64,000 bases of DNA from Desulfofustis glycolicus DSM 9705 (GCF_900130015.1 NZ_FQXS01000002.1:1-64000), one strand, 5' to 3'. Counted from the first letter of the stretch, positions 17,773 through 28,862 are shown. The notes: generated by a model from the letters alone, not told the origin. Made by a program: numbers and translations.

Positions 17773-19657
17773 TTTCGGCTACATCGAGAAGGGCAAGCAG
17801 GCCTCGCTCAGCGACGTTCGGCTGTGGCATCGCATCCTGCGCCACAGCCGGGGCTTTCGGCGGGCCATCGCTATCGCCGTGGTGCTGTCGCTCGGCGTCA
17901 CCGGCGCCACTCTGGCCCTGCCCTACCTGCTCAAAAGCGGCATCGATTCCTATATTACCGCTCCCGACCTGGCCGAAGCGGCGCGCATCTCCGGGCTTGT
18001 CACCACGGCGCTGCATTTCGGACTGCTCGTCGTGCTCGGATTTGCGCTGACCTTTATCCAGGTGGTCTTGCTCGAATGGGTCGGCCAGTCGGTGATGCAC
18101 CGCATTCGGCAGGATCTGTTCGCCCATATCCTCGATCTCGACCTGGCCTTTCTCAACAGCCAGCCGACCGGACGGCTGGTGACCCGGCTGACCAACGACG
18201 TGCAGAACATGCACGAGATGTTCACCTCGGTGCTGGTCACCTTGTTCAACGATATCCTCCGCCTGGCCGGCATCCTTGTCGTGCTGCTGCTGATCAATTT
18301 CCGGCTGGGACTGGTGATGTCGCTGTTCATCCCGGTCGCCCTGCTGCTGACCGTGGTCTTCGCCCGGCTGGCACGCGAAAAATTCCGCGCTATCCGCAGC
18401 CAGCTGTCGCGGCTCAACAGCTATACCCAGGAAGCGGTGTCCGGCATCGCCATCATCCAACTCTTCGGCCGGCAGCTCCGGGCCGCCGAGCGCTTCGCCG
18501 GCCTCAGTGCAGAGTATCTGGCCCGAACGCTCAGTCAGATCCGGCTGTTCGGCGCCTTCATGCCACTCACCGAGCTGCTCAGTTCCATGGCCATCGCTCT
18601 GATCCTCTGGTACGGCGGCGCCCAGGTTATCGACAGAACCCTGACCATCGGCGAAATGGTCGCCTTCCTCGCCTATATGCGCCTCTTTTTTCAACCGCTG
18701 CGGGAGTTGTCGCAGAAATATTCGATCGTCCAGTCGGCCCTGGCCTCGGCCGAAAGGATCTTCGCCACCCTCGACACGAAAGCCGCCCTCATCGATCCGC
18801 CCAACCCGCGGCAGCTGACGGCGCCTGCCGGCCGTCTCTCGTTCAACGACCTCAGTTTCAGCTATGAACCGAACCAGCCGGTTCTCGTCGATTTCACCCT
18901 GTGCATCGAGCCCGGCGAAATCATCGCCGTGGTCGGCGCCACCGGCTCCGGCAAGAGTACCCTGATCAACCTGCTGCTGCGCTTCTACGAGCCGCAGCGT
19001 GGCACCATTAAAATCGACGACGTCGACATCGCCGAGCTGCGGGTCCGGCAGTTGCGCCGCATCGTCGGCGTCATCCTGCAGGATGTCTTCATCCTCAAGG
19101 ATACTCTGCTGGCCAATATCGTCATGGACACCGGCTGCTCCCGCGAGGACGTCGAAGCGGTGCTGGAACAAACTGGCATGACCCGTTTTGTCGCCAAGCT
19201 GCCGGCCGGACTTGACACCATGCTCGGCGAGGGCGGTCGGGACCTGTCCACCGGTGAAAAGCAACTGCTCTCCTTTGCCCGTGTACTGTGCCGGGACCCG
19301 GCCATCCTGGTGCTCGACGAGGCCACCGCCTCGATCGACTCGGAAACCGAGAGCATCCTCGAAGAGGCAATCGCCCGCAGTTTCGAGGGCCGCACTTCGA
19401 TCATCATCGCCCATCGGTTGTCCACTGTGCGGAGGGCCGATCGGATCGTCGTGATGGAAAACGGCCGCATCATCGAGCAGGGATCACCAGAAATCCTGTT
19501 CGCCGCAGACGGCCACTACTCCCGGTTGCTTCGCCTCGATCTGCTCGATGGCCGGACACCTTTGATCACCACCTCGACTCCGGATGACCAACGACAGACC
19601 GAGTTTTCCAGCCGGCCGTCCAGCTCCCGGCGGCTGCCGCCGGCAACGCAGGATTGA
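17765..19657 (+). CDS. ABC exporter half-transporter, catalytic subunit
   Basis: About 630 residues from the ATG at 17765, which overlaps the end of the partner gene. An N-terminal six-helix domain is followed by an ATPase with Walker A GATGSGKST, signature LSTGEKQL, intact Walker B ILVLDEATAS and the H-loop IIIAHR. The altered LSGGQ here and the altered Walker B in the partner together give one active and one inactive ATP site. MdlB/YheH-like. Confidence 0.9.
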   Translation: MHDFGYIEKGKQASLSDVRLWHRILRHSRGFRRAIAIAVVLSLGVTGATLALPYLLKSGIDSYITAPDLAEAARISGLVTTALHFGLLVVLGFALTFIQVVLLEWVGQSVMHRIRQDLFAHILDLDLAFLNSQPTGRLVTRLTNDVQNMHEMFTSVLVTLFNDILRLAGILVVLLLINFRLGLVMSLFIPVALLLTVVFARLAREKFRAIRSQLSRLNSYTQEAVSGIAIIQLFGRQLRAAERFAGLSAEYLARTLSQIRLFGAFMPLTELLSSMAIALILWYGGAQVIDRTLTIGEMVAFLAYMRLFFQPLRELSQKYSIVQSALASAERIFATLDTKAALIDPPNPRQLTAPAGRLSFNDLSFSYEPNQPVLVDFTLCIEPGEIIAVVGATGSGKSTLINLLLRFYEPQRGTIKIDDVDIAELRVRQLRRIVGVILQDVFILKDTLLANIVMDTGCSREDVEAVLEQTGMTRFVAKLPAGLDTMLGEGGRDLSTGEKQLLSFARVLCRDPAILVLDEATASIDSETESILEEAIARSFEGRTSIIIAHRLSTVRRADRIVVMENGRIIEQGSPEILFAADGHYSRLLRLDLLDGRTPLITTSTPDDQRQTEFSSRPSSSRRLPPATQD

Positions 19658-19706
19658 CACCAGCCCGTTGAACCGGCTAAGGATGTATTATTCGACACGA
19701 AGATAG

Positions 19707-20783
19707 ATGCGGCACTCCATGAAACAGCCACAAGCACAAAAAACCATCCTCTGGTGGGGACGGTTTGACGCCGACTACTCCCGCAACCGAATCCTGCGCG
19801 GTCTGCTGAGAAATTGCGGGCATCAAATCGTCGATTTTCAGCCGCACTCCTCACTGACCGGCACCATCGAATCGATCCTCGCCGGTCTGCCGCCGGTCGA
19901 TGCGCTCTGGGTGCCGACCTTCCGGCAGAGCGATCTGCGCTCGGCCCGCCGCTTTGCCGACCGCCGCTCCATCCCGCTCATATTCGATCCGCTGATCAGC
20001 GCCTGGGACAAGGCGGTCTTCGAGCGGCAAAAATTCTCCGCCGACAGCCGGCGCGGCAGACGACTGCTGGTCTGGGAACGCTCGCTGTTTGCCGCCGCCG
20101 ACCTCGTTCTCGCCGATACCGCGCCGCACCGCTGCTTCTTCGTCGAGACGCTCGGAGCTCAGCCGGAAAAAACCTTCGTCGTGCCGGTCGGCGCCGAGGA
20201 GGCTCTCTTCCCCGCGCAGCCGCTGCACGAACCTCACCAGCCGCCGGAGTTGCTGTTTTTCGGCAGTTTTATCGGGCTGCAGGGGCCGGAGGTTATCGTC
20301 GATGCGGCGGCCCGCCTGCCCGAAGCTCGCTGGACACTGCTCGGCGACGGGCCGCTCGGCCCGTCCTGCCGGCACCAGGCGGGCACTCTGTCGCAGGTAC
20401 GCTTTGAGCCTTGGTTGCCCTATGACCGACTCGCCCGACGGATCGGTGAAGCGGACATTCTGCTCGGCATTTTCGGGGCCTCGCCGAAGGCCGGGCGGGT
20501 CATTCCGAACAAGGTTTACCAGGCGCTGGCCTGCGGGCGACCGCTGATCACCCGATGCTCTAACGCCTACCCGGAAGAGCTTGCCGGAGATCCCGAAAGC
20601 GGCATATGCTTCGTGCCGCCTGCCGATGGTTCGGCGCTGGCGGCCGCCGCCGCTGCCCTGTTGGCCGAGCGACATAAACTGGCTAAGCGGGGACTGCTGG
20701 CACGGCGCAGCTATGAACGTTTTTTTGCCGGCGGGTCCGTCAAACAGGCCCTGCTGACCGCCTTGGCCGCAATCGATCTGTAG
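19707..20783 (+). CDS. GT-B fold glycosyltransferase
   Basis: A 358-residue (or 354 from the ATG at 19719) glycosyltransferase of the GT1/GT4 type. The C-terminal half carries LLFFGSFIGLQGPEVIVDAA, the DGPLG loop and a sugar-nucleotide region around NKVYQALACGRPLITR. It lacks signal peptide and membrane helices. Likely transfers a sugar to a surface glycan; the acceptor is unknown. It follows the ABC exporter genes by 49 bp. Confidence 0.8.
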   Translation: MRHSMKQPQAQKTILWWGRFDADYSRNRILRGLLRNCGHQIVDFQPHSSLTGTIESILAGLPPVDALWVPTFRQSDLRSARRFADRRSIPLIFDPLISAWDKAVFERQKFSADSRRGRRLLVWERSLFAAADLVLADTAPHRCFFVETLGAQPEKTFVVPVGAEEALFPAQPLHEPHQPPELLFFGSFIGLQGPEVIVDAAARLPEARWTLLGDGPLGPSCRHQAGTLSQVRFEPWLPYDRLARRIGEADILLGIFGASPKAGRVIPNKVYQALACGRPLITRCSNAYPEELAGDPESGICFVPPADGSALAAAAAALLAERHKLAKRGLLARRSYERFFAGGSVKQALLTALAAIDL

Positions 20784-20826
20784 GGAACCTTGAAAATGAA
20801 CGAAATTCCAATTTTTTCAAGGTCCC
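20783..20826. repeat. Palindromic repeat at the glycosyltransferase gene end
   Basis: Inverted arms GGGAACCTTGAAAA (20783-20796) and TTTTTTCAAGGTCCC (20812-20826) with a 15-base loop. No T-run follows, so a simple terminator is unlikely. The same arm sequence returns at 33786-33802 and 42839-42855, which makes it a member of a dispersed repeat family. Confidence 0.6.
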
Positions 20827-20915
20827 CTGTCGGCTCACCGCTCTCCCCACCCTCCTACCTCGTGGCATAAGTCCCTTTTTTTCGACTATTTGCGTCTTTT
20901 GTGATACATTTTTCT

Positions 20916-20944
20916 TTGACAGCAAGGAAAAAGGCGCTTATTTC
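20916..20944 (+). promoter_or_regulatory. Candidate sigma70 promoter of the RND efflux operon
   Basis: TTGACA, a 17-bp spacer and TATTTC, about 60 bp before the tolC-like start. The -35 hexamer is perfect, the -10 weak. Placed correctly for the three-gene efflux operon. Confidence 0.4.
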
Positions 20945-21004
20945 TATTTAAGTTTTTTATTAAACATAGTCCATTCCACCCGGACCGAGCCACGGGGTAT
21001 TTCC

Positions 21005-22372
21005 ATGACCGCTGCAGCACCGCCTCTTCGACACCTCTTTACCGCCGCTTGCCTGGCCCTCGCTCTCTGTTGGGCCGGCCCGGTCACCGCCGCCGACCAG
21101 CCCGACGCCTGGACCGCACGGCAAGCGGTTATCTATGCCCTGCAAAACAACCCGGACAGTAAGATCGCCCGGCAACGGATCAGTGCCGCCGAGGCAGCTC
21201 GCCACCAGGCCGCCGCCGCGATGCGGCCGGGGATCAGCCTGAGCGGCGGCTACAGCCAGACCGACAACCCGATGCAGGCCTTCGGTGCCATCCTCAACCA
21301 GGGTGGTTTCGACAACACCATCGATTTCAACGACCCCGGCCGCACCGACAACCTCGGTTTCAAGGCGGAAATAAACTACCGTTTCTATAACGGCGGCCGC
21401 GACCAAGCCGCCTCTGAGGCCGCCGAGGCACTGCAGCTGGCCAGCGAAACGGATCGTACCGCAACCCAGCACCGTCTCGGCTACGAAGTCGTTCGTGCCT
21501 ACCAGACTATCATCCAAGCCGGCGACCAGGTCGCTGCCCGGGAAGCGGAACTCAGCGCCATCGATTCATCCCTGCAGGTGGCCGTGGCCCGCTACGAAGC
21601 CGGTGATCTGCTCCGCGCCGACCTGCTCCAGTTCGAAGTGCAACAGGCCCGCGCCAGCGAGCAGCTGATCATCGCCAGACACCAGCTGGATCTGGCACAA
21701 CGCGGCTTTCTCAACCTGCTCGGCCTGAGCGGCACCGACACGGTGCTGCTGCCCGGCGCCGGTGACGAACAGTCGGTGCCGACCGTCGATGCGTACCGTG
21801 AGCGGCCGGAAATCGCGGCCCTGCACGCCCGTCTGATGGCCGCCGAGGCAGCCCTTGCCGGCGCCCGCGGAGCCCTGCGCCCGACCCTTGACGGCTTTGC
21901 CGGCTACCAGTATGACCGCGGCTGGGAAGTCGACGGCGATGGCAGCTCCTGGCTGGCCGGTCTGCAGCTGACCTATCAGCTCTATGACGGCGGCCGCCGG
22001 GATGGCGAGATCGCCCAGAAAGCCGCGGAACTCGCCGAGCTCAAGGAGCACCTCGGCAAACTCAGACTGGCCGTCGACCTGGAGATCCAGGAGGCCGAAC
22101 TGAACCGGCGCCAGGCCGCCGAACGAAGGCAGGTAACCCAAAAGATGGTACAGGTCGCCCGGGAAAGCGCGCAACTCAATCGCGAGCGCTTCCAGCAAGG
22201 CGTCATCCTCGCCTCCGACCTGATCGACAGCGAGGTACGGCTCACCGACGCCCTGGTTCGCCAGTCGGCGGCCCGGGCCAATTGCCGGACCGCCGCCGCT
22301 CGACTGCGACAGGCGGCCGGCATGCAGCAATTCGCACCAACCACGAAAGAACTTCTGGAGACACAGCCATGA
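21005..22372 (+). CDS. TolC-family outer-membrane efflux protein
   Basis: A 455-residue protein with a signal peptide (cleavage near VTAADQ) and two repeats of the OEP domain, rich in long alpha-helices (residues about 45-230 and 255-440). It forms the trimeric outer-membrane channel of a tripartite pump. Its stop overlaps the ATG of the adaptor gene. Confidence 0.9.
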   Translation: MTAAAPPLRHLFTAACLALALCWAGPVTAADQPDAWTARQAVIYALQNNPDSKIARQRISAAEAARHQAAAAMRPGISLSGGYSQTDNPMQAFGAILNQGGFDNTIDFNDPGRTDNLGFKAEINYRFYNGGRDQAASEAAEALQLASETDRTATQHRLGYEVVRAYQTIIQAGDQVAAREAELSAIDSSLQVAVARYEAGDLLRADLLQFEVQQARASEQLIIARHQLDLAQRGFLNLLGLSGTDTVLLPGAGDEQSVPTVDAYRERPEIAALHARLMAAEAALAGARGALRPTLDGFAGYQYDRGWEVDGDGSSWLAGLQLTYQLYDGGRRDGEIAQKAAELAELKEHLGKLRLAVDLEIQEAELNRRQAAERRQVTQKMVQVARESAQLNRERFQQGVILASDLIDSEVRLTDALVRQSAARANCRTAAARLRQAAGMQQFAPTTKELLETQP

Positions 22373-23409
22373 GGAGATTGCCCGCAGTCCTTCCCTTCAT
22401 TCTGCTCGCCGTTTTTTCCGTCCTGCTGGCCGCCGGCTGCTCGTCGGAAACGACGGAGCACGTTGAGAAGGCAGAGCAGCTGGAGCCGGCGCCGGTTTCC
22501 GTCGTCACCGTTAAGCAACAGACGCCGGCCCGTCAGGTCGAGATCATGGGCACCGTGCAGGCGGCGGAAAGCGCCTCGATTGCCGCCCGAATCAGCGGTA
22601 ATATCGTTGAGCTGCCGGTATCGCTCGGTTCACGGGTCAGCGAAGGCGACCTATTGGTAACTCTCGGTGCAGACGAGATCAACGCTCAACTCCTGCAGGC
22701 CCAGGCCCAGTTCGAGCAGGCCGAGCGAAACCTGGCCCGAGAGCGGAGCCTGCTGGCTAAAAACGCTGCCACCGCGGAAACGGTCCGTACACTGGAGGAA
22801 ACCCGCCAGATCGCCGCAGCAGCACTCAGGGAGGCCCGCACGATGCTCGGCTACACCACCATCACCGCTCCGTTCAGCGGCATCATCACCCGGAAAATGG
22901 CCAGCATCGGCGATCTGGCGACACCGGGCAAGCTCCTGCTGCAGTTGGAGAACGAAGGTCACCTGCAGGTCCTGGCCGACGTTCCCGAGTCGCTCGTCCT
23001 GGCGCTGTCCATCGGCGATGAGCTACCGATCCACCTGCCGGCGGCGGGGCTGCGGACCACCGGCAGGATCATCGAGATCGCCCCGACCGCCGATCCCCGT
23101 TCGCGCACCGCCCCGGTCAAACTGACCATCGACTCGGCCGAACAGATCCGCTCCGGTCAATTCGCCCGGATCAGCCTGCCAAGTGAGCGAGGCATTGCCT
23201 TCATGATTCCGCAGGACGCAGTCCTGCCGTTTGGCCAAATGGAGCGAATCTTCCTGACCGACGGACAACGGGCTCGTCTGCAATTGGTGAAAACCGGGCT
23301 GAAGCATGACGGCACGGTGGAAATTCTCGCCGGGGTCGCCGCCGGTGACCGGGTCATCGTCTCCGGGCACCGCCACCTGCAGGACGGCCAACCGGTTACC
23401 ATCAACTAA
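22369..23409 (+). CDS. RND efflux periplasmic adaptor (membrane fusion) lipoprotein
   Basis: About 346 residues from the ATG at 22369 (ATGA overlap with the channel gene). Lipoprotein signal with lipobox LAAGC, then a biotinyl-lipoyl-like domain split by a helical hairpin, a beta barrel and a C-terminal membrane-proximal domain ([20 protein letters not shown]). It bridges the RND pump and the outer-membrane channel. Confidence 0.92.
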   Translation: MRRLPAVLPFILLAVFSVLLAAGCSSETTEHVEKAEQLEPAPVSVVTVKQQTPARQVEIMGTVQAAESASIAARISGNIVELPVSLGSRVSEGDLLVTLGADEINAQLLQAQAQFEQAERNLARERSLLAKNAATAETVRTLEETRQIAAAALREARTMLGYTTITAPFSGIITRKMASIGDLATPGKLLLQLENEGHLQVLADVPESLVLALSIGDELPIHLPAAGLRTTGRIIEIAPTADPRSRTAPVKLTIDSAEQIRSGQFARISLPSERGIAFMIPQDAVLPFGQMERIFLTDGQRARLQLVKTGLKHDGTVEILAGVAAGDRVIVSGHRHLQDGQPVTIN

Positions 23410-23452
23410 GCAGCCGACACCGACGCATCCCAGCATCAACCAACGGATCGAC

Positions 23453-26400
23453 ATGAGCACTTCGGAGAGTAAACCAAGCGGTTTTGCCGGCAAACTGGCC
23501 GCCGCCTTCATCAACTCGAAACTGACGCCGCTTGGCATCATCGCTTCCTTATTGCTCGGCATCCTCGCCGTGGCCATGTTGCCGCGCGAGGAAGAGCCGC
23601 AGATCAAGGTGCCGATGATTGACGTGATGGTAGCCATGGAGGGCGCCACCCCGAAAGAGATCGAAGAGCAGGTCACCATCCCGATGGAAAAGCTGCTCTA
23701 CGAGCTGCCCAATGTCGAGTACATCTACTCCACGTCGATGGCCGGCAAGAGCCTGCTCATCGTCCGTTTTTACGTCGGGGCCGATCTGGAGACGGCCATT
23801 GTCCGGCTCAACCAGAAACTGGCCACCAATTTCGACCGCATTCCCCACAACGTCTCGCAGCCGCTGGTCAAACCGCACACCATTGACGATGTGCCGGTCC
23901 TCGCCCTGACGCTGCACAGCCCGAACTACGATCACTTTATGCTGCGGCGCCTGGCCGCCCAGGTCGACGATGCGATCAAGAGCATCCCGTCGGTTGCGGA
24001 AACGAGTCTGATCGGCGGTACCAGGCGGCAGGTAACCGTCCGTCTCGACCCGCTGTTGCTCTCCTCCCGCGATATTTCGATCAACCAGCTGGTGCCGATG
24101 CTGCAGCAGGCCAACCAGCAGCGCTATTCCGGGGTATTGACCAGCGGCAACCAGGACATAGAGCTGCAGACCGGCTCGTTTTTGACCAGCGTCGAAGAAG
24201 TGGGCCGGATCGTGGTCGGCGTCTACGGAGGCAAACCGGTCTATCTCGAAGAGGTCGCCGAGATCATCGACGGCCCCGAGGAACCGTCGACCTACGTGCT
24301 GTTCGGCGCACCCGACCTCCACGATCCGGAGGCGGCGGTAACCATCTCGGTCGCCAAGCGGCCGGGTGCCAACGCGGTCAGCGTTGTGGCGTCGGTGCTC
24401 GACAAGGTGGACAGTCTCAAGGGAACGCTGATACCGGCAGATATCGAGGTCAGCGTCACCAGGGACTACGGGGCGACCGCCTCGGAGAAATCAAACGAGC
24501 TGCTGCTGCACATGGGCATCGCGGTATTCGGCGTGGCCGTGCTCATCCTGCTCTTTCTCGGCTGGCGTGAATCCATCGTCGTGATGCTGGCCATCCCATC
24601 GACGCTGGCTTTGACCCTGCTCGTCTTTTATCTCTACGGTTACACACTCAACCGGATCACGCTGTTCGCGCTGATCTTCTCCATCGGGATCCTGGTTGAC
24701 GACGCCATCGTCGTCGTCGAGAACATTGTCCGCCACCTGCGGTTGCCCGGAAATCGCGGCCGCTCGATGACAACCGTCGCGGTGGAGGCGGTCAGCGAGG
24801 TCGGCAACCCGACCATCCTGGCCACCTGGGCGGTGATCGCCGCCATTTTACCGATGGCCTTTGTCGGTGGCCTGATGGGACCCTATATGCGGCCGATCCC
24901 GGTCGGCGCCTCGGCGGCGATGATCTTCTCGCTGGTGATCGCCTTCACCGTCACTCCCTGGGCGGCCACCCATATCCTGAAAACACGGAAACACGGGGGC
25001 GGAGTAGACCATGACCAAGCTCCGGACGACCTCTTCACCCGCCTCTACCACCGAATCATGGACCCGCTGCTGGCCCATGGCGGCTGGCGAGCCATCTTTT
25101 TTATCGGCATCACCGTGCTGCTGCTCGGTGCGATGGCCATGGTCGGCGTCGGCCTGGTCAAGGTGAAGATGCTGCCGTTTGACAACAAAAGCGAGTTCCA
25201 GGTGATCCTCGATCTGCCCGAGGGCAGCTCCCTCGAGCAGACCTCACGGGTGGCACTGGAGATGGCCCAGGTGATAAACAGTGATCCGGCAGTGGTCGAC
25301 TACCAGGTCTATGTTGGTACCGCTTCGCCGTATAACTTCAACGGCCTGGTGCGCCACTATTTCCTGCGCTCCGGACCGCATCTGGCTGATATCCAGGTGA
25401 ACCTGCTGCCCAAGCATGCGCGCAGCATCAACAGCCACGACATCGCCAAGCGGGTGCGCCCGCAGCTGGCGGCGATCGCCGAGCACTACGGCGCCGCACT
25501 GGTCGTTGCCGAGGTGCCGCCGGGACCGCCGGTCCTGCAGACCCTGGTAGCCGAAATCTACGGGCCGACCGCCGAGGACCGGGTCAAGCTGGCCGAGCAG
25601 ATCAAGCAGATTTTCGCCGAGACCGACGGCGTTGTCGATATCGACTGGTACCGTGAGGCCGAGCGGTCCCGCACGGTAATCACCGTCGACAAAGAGAAAG
25701 CGGCGCTCAGCGGCATCACTGAGGGGCAGATCACCCGGGCCATCCGCATGGCCGTGACGGGACTATCGGTCGATCTCTATCACCAGCCGCGCGACAAGGA
25801 ACCGATCAACCTGGTGCTGGAACTGCCGCGCTCGCAGCGCGCTCGAGTCGACGAATTGCTCAATATCTCGCTGCGCTCGGAGCAGAGCAGCCAGGCACCA
25901 CTCGTGCCGTTGCGCGAGCTGGTCCATATCTCCGAGGCACCGGTCGAGCAGCCGATCTACCGGAAGAATCTCAAACCGGTGCTCTATGTGACCGGCGACG
26001 TGGCCGGAGCAGTGGAAAGCCCGGTCTATGCCATTTTCGACATGAACGAGCGGATCAAGGCGCTGAACGCCACGTCATTTGGCGGAGCTGCGGCGGACCT
26101 GACCATCTACAACCTGTTCCAGCCGTTTGACGAGCGGCGACCGGCGATGAAATGGGACGGCGAGTGGCATATCACGCTGGAGGTCTTTCGCGATCTCGGT
26201 CTGGCGTTCTGCGTCGTGCTGATCCTCATTTACATGCTGATGGTCGGCTGGTTCAAGAACTACGTGACGCCGCTCGTCGTGATGGCCGCCATCCCCTTCT
26301 CGCTGATCGGCATTCTGCCGGCACACTGGGCATTCGGCGCCTTTTTCACCGCCACCTCGATGATCGGTTTCATGGCCGGGGCCGGCATCGTCGTGCGTAA

Positions 26401-26665
26401 CTCGATCATCCTCGTCGATTTCATCGAGCTGCGCATCAAAGACGGCCTGCCGCTCGCCGAGGCGGTGGTCGAGGCCGGTGCCGTGCGCTTCCGGCCGATG
26501 CTGCTGACCGCCCTGGCCGTCGTCGTCGGCGCCTCGGTGATCCTGGCCGACCCGATCTTCCAGGGGCTGGCCATCTCGCTGATGTTCGGCGAGATCGCCT
26601 CGCTGCTGGTCAGCCGGATGGCGGTGCCGGTGATGTATTACGTGGTCAAAAAACATCAACATTGA
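23453..26665 (+). CDS. RND efflux pump permease
   Basis: About 1,070 residues from the ATG at 23453. A classic AcrB-like layout: TM1, large periplasmic loop, TM2-6, TM7, second loop, TM8-12. The proton-relay Asp pair is present in TM4 ([15 protein letters not shown]). The loop residues do not reveal the substrate, and CusA-type methionine ladders are not evident, so export of organic compounds is more likely than of metals. Confidence 0.92.
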   Translation: MSTSESKPSGFAGKLAAAFINSKLTPLGIIASLLLGILAVAMLPREEEPQIKVPMIDVMVAMEGATPKEIEEQVTIPMEKLLYELPNVEYIYSTSMAGKSLLIVRFYVGADLETAIVRLNQKLATNFDRIPHNVSQPLVKPHTIDDVPVLALTLHSPNYDHFMLRRLAAQVDDAIKSIPSVAETSLIGGTRRQVTVRLDPLLLSSRDISINQLVPMLQQANQQRYSGVLTSGNQDIELQTGSFLTSVEEVGRIVVGVYGGKPVYLEEVAEIIDGPEEPSTYVLFGAPDLHDPEAAVTISVAKRPGANAVSVVASVLDKVDSLKGTLIPADIEVSVTRDYGATASEKSNELLLHMGIAVFGVAVLILLFLGWRESIVVMLAIPSTLALTLLVFYLYGYTLNRITLFALIFSIGILVDDAIVVVENIVRHLRLPGNRGRSMTTVAVEAVSEVGNPTILATWAVIAAILPMAFVGGLMGPYMRPIPVGASAAMIFSLVIAFTVTPWAATHILKTRKHGGGVDHDQAPDDLFTRLYHRIMDPLLAHGGWRAIFFIGITVLLLGAMAMVGVGLVKVKMLPFDNKSEFQVILDLPEGSSLEQTSRVALEMAQVINSDPAVVDYQVYVGTASPYNFNGLVRHYFLRSGPHLADIQVNLLPKHARSINSHDIAKRVRPQLAAIAEHYGAALVVAEVPPGPPVLQTLVAEIYGPTAEDRVKLAEQIKQIFAETDGVVDIDWYREAERSRTVITVDKEKAALSGITEGQITRAIRMAVTGLSVDLYHQPRDKEPINLVLELPRSQRARVDELLNISLRSEQSSQAPLVPLRELVHISEAPVEQPIYRKNLKPVLYVTGDVAGAVESPVYAIFDMNERIKALNATSFGGAAADLTIYNLFQPFDERRPAMKWDGEWHITLEVFRDLGLAFCVVLILIYMLMVGWFKNYVTPLVVMAAIPFSLIGILPAHWAFGAFFTATSMIGFMAGAGIVVRNSIILVDFIELRIKDGLPLAEAVVEAGAVRFRPMLLTALAVVVGASVILADPIFQGLAISLMFGEIASLLVSRMAVPVMYYVVKKHQH

Positions 26666-26854
26666 GCCAATTGCCCGCTGTCGGCCACCTGACCGGGCGG
26701 CCGACAGTGGGCTCTAGACCGGCTGCCGTCCGATCTGCTCTTCCCGCACCAGCAGACCTGTACAAGATCTCCTTCCGTACGCATAGTCCTACATGGTGGC
26801 ACCGATTCGTGTTGTCACCGAATTCTTGTCTCATCTCGTACAGGAGGAATGATT

Positions 26855-27382
26855 ATGAATAAAAATAAACCCTTTTACAGCATCGCCCTTCTGCTTGTAC
26901 TCATTGCCGTTCCGGTCCGGGCCGAGTTCACGGTGCCGATGCATACCGTGGACGAAAACGGTGTCGGCGCAGGCGTTGGTCAGGTGGTACTCAGCGAGTC
27001 CGCCTACGGCCTCGTGCTGACCCCGGAACTGAGCGGACTGGCACCCGGCCTGCATGGCTTCCACGTGCATGAAACACCGGACTGCAGCCCCGCGGAAAAA
27101 GACGGGAAAATGGTGCCGGCCCTGTCGGCCGGCGGTCACTACGATCCCGAGAACAGCGGCAGACACGGATTGCCCTGGGGAGACGGCCACCTCGGTGACC
27201 TGCCCGGCCTCTTTGTCGATGCCGACGGCACCGCCGATAACCCGGTGCTGGCCCCTCGCCTGCGCCTGAGCGACGTGACCGGACGCTCACTGATGATCCA
27301 CGCCGGCGGCGACAATCACGCCGACCACCCGGCACCTCTCGGAGGCGGTGGCGCACGGATTGCCTGCGGGGTGATCGATTAG
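26855..27382 (+). CDS. sodC: Periplasmic Cu/Zn superoxide dismutase
   Basis: About 175 residues from the ATG at 26855, the better of two ATGs because AGGAGGA sits 7 bp before it. Signal peptide cleaved near VRAEF. Copper and zinc ligands appear in [17 protein letters not shown] and GGDNHADHP, and the disulfide Cys pair in TPDC and IACGV. It dismutates superoxide in the periplasm, an oxygen-defence trait in an otherwise anaerobic gene set. Confidence 0.93.
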   Translation: MNKNKPFYSIALLLVLIAVPVRAEFTVPMHTVDENGVGAGVGQVVLSESAYGLVLTPELSGLAPGLHGFHVHETPDCSPAEKDGKMVPALSAGGHYDPENSGRHGLPWGDGHLGDLPGLFVDADGTADNPVLAPRLRLSDVTGRSLMIHAGGDNHADHPAPLGGGGARIACGVID

Positions 27383-27399
27383 CACTGTCTGACGATCGT

Positions 27400-28554
27400 T
27401 CAGAGAAACCCCAGAGAGATCGCTCGCTGTCCGGCTTCGGGAAGGAGCCGGACGATCTGCGTCCCGTCGGGCTCGATGCTGCCGTCAACGACACGGGCAC
27501 CGCTGCACTGCCATGATGCCGCCGCGGTCTGGCGGATTTTCAAGGAAAACGAGCCGTTCAGGGACGCAAACCGAGGAAGACGGTCCAGGTCAATGGTGAC
27601 GCCGCCGGTATCGGAGCGGCAGGTCGCCAGGTAATAATAGGCCGCCTGAGTCCAGCAATCGGCAACATCTTTGGCCTGGATGCGCAGGATATCGTCTGCC
27701 GTCGCACGAACCAGGGCCGCCCACCGATCGACGATCTCGTTGGTGCGGGTTACGTCAGGATGCAGCAGGTTCGCCCAATGCAGGGCGACGATCGGTTGGT
27801 CCGGCAGCGAAGCCGGCACCGTGGCCGGCTGGTCCCAGGCCACCGGTGAGCGTCCGCGCTCGAGCAGGACCACTCCGCATTCCCAGGTAATGGCGTCATG
27901 CTCCGGGGGACGGTACTGGTGTGCTCTTGAAAAACGGGTAGTGACATAATCAATGCCAAATGCCTGCAGGATCGCCTGCATCGATGTGGCGTCGTCGCCA
28001 AAGCTGTGGTTGAGGGCCGGCGGGACATAGAGCCTCGGAAAGCTGGGGAAATCATGCTGCTCCATGATCTGCCGGCAGGCCGTCAAGTGCTCGACAACGA
28101 GATCGCGGGGGCGCATCCTCCCGTTGCTGTCATGGAACTCCGAGCGATGCATGCTGCCGTCCTGCCAGAACTCATGGCAGAGCCCGTGCAGAGCAATCTC
28201 CAGGTCTTCCCGATGATCGCGGAGATAAGCGGCGGCCTCTGCCAGCCAGGGCCCCTGATTGCGCCGATTTTCCCAATCCCGCCCCATCCAGGTGGCACCG
28301 GTCACGTTGCTGAGAAGATTGGTAGTATCCCACTCCCCGAGCACCATCGCGATGGCGATGCGCATCCCCAAACGCCTGGACAGGCATACCAGGGCCTGAT
28401 AGTCGGCCAGGCAGTGGCGCCGCGGAAAACGATTGCGAAACGGCTCACCCCGGGCGGAACCGTCCTCGCCCTGCCACCAGCCGACGTCTTCGACCACCAG
28501 AAAGACCGGCAGCGGCAAAGAGATGCTCCCTTCCAAACCATGGTAGATTATCAT
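27400..28554 (-). CDS. Polysaccharide deacetylase-like protein
   Basis: A 384-residue protein with an N-terminal (beta/alpha) barrel like the NodB/glycosyl-hydrolase-deacetylase fold (FLVVEDVGWWQGEDG, LEIALHGLCHEFWQDG) and a C-terminal beta-rich tail (about 300-384). EDVG and HGLCHE stand where the metal-binding Asp and His pair would be. The assignment is moderate because the motifs diverge. The ATG at 28554 follows GGTGCGGAG. Convergent with sodC (18 bp apart) and downstream of a FemAB-like gene. Confidence 0.6.
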   Translation of the reverse strand: MIIYHGLEGSISLPLPVFLVVEDVGWWQGEDGSARGEPFRNRFPRRHCLADYQALVCLSRRLGMRIAIAMVLGEWDTTNLLSNVTGATWMGRDWENRRNQGPWLAEAAAYLRDHREDLEIALHGLCHEFWQDGSMHRSEFHDSNGRMRPRDLVVEHLTACRQIMEQHDFPSFPRLYVPPALNHSFGDDATSMQAILQAFGIDYVTTRFSRAHQYRPPEHDAITWECGVVLLERGRSPVAWDQPATVPASLPDQPIVALHWANLLHPDVTRTNEIVDRWAALVRATADDILRIQAKDVADCWTQAAYYYLATCRSDTGGVTIDLDRLPRFASLNGSFSLKIRQTAAASWQCSGARVVDGSIEPDGTQIVRLLPEAGQRAISLGFL

Positions 28555-28862
28555 CTCCGCACCTCAGAGGCTAATCCAGCGGCGGCGGTCGGATCATAGC
28601 GCCGAGACGCTGCCAGGTCCGTCAGCCGCCACTGATCCTCGACCAGATGGGCGTAGGCGGGCCGCCCGTAGGGCGGTGGCCCGGGACAACACCTGCCAGC
28701 GGAAATTATCATCTCCGCACCTCAGAGGCTAATCCAGCGGCGGCGGGCCGGCCCGCATCGCCGGGAGGATTCCAGGTCCATCAGTCGCCACTGCTCATCG
28801 ACAAGCGATTCGTTATCGGGCCGCCAGAGCGGCATTGATCGGGAGAACACCTGCCAGCAGAG
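28547..28862. repeat. 158-bp tandem duplication of the femAB-like gene end
   Basis: Two tandem copies offset by exactly 158 bp (28547-28704 and 28705-28862). The outer parts are nearly identical, for example ATTATCATCTCCGCACCTCA at 28547 and 28705, and ACACCTGCCAGC near 28690 and 28848; the middle has diverged. The right copy is the live 3' end of the FemAB-like gene plus the start context of the next gene. The left copy is a dead remnant of that gene end with a shifted frame. Confidence 0.85.
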
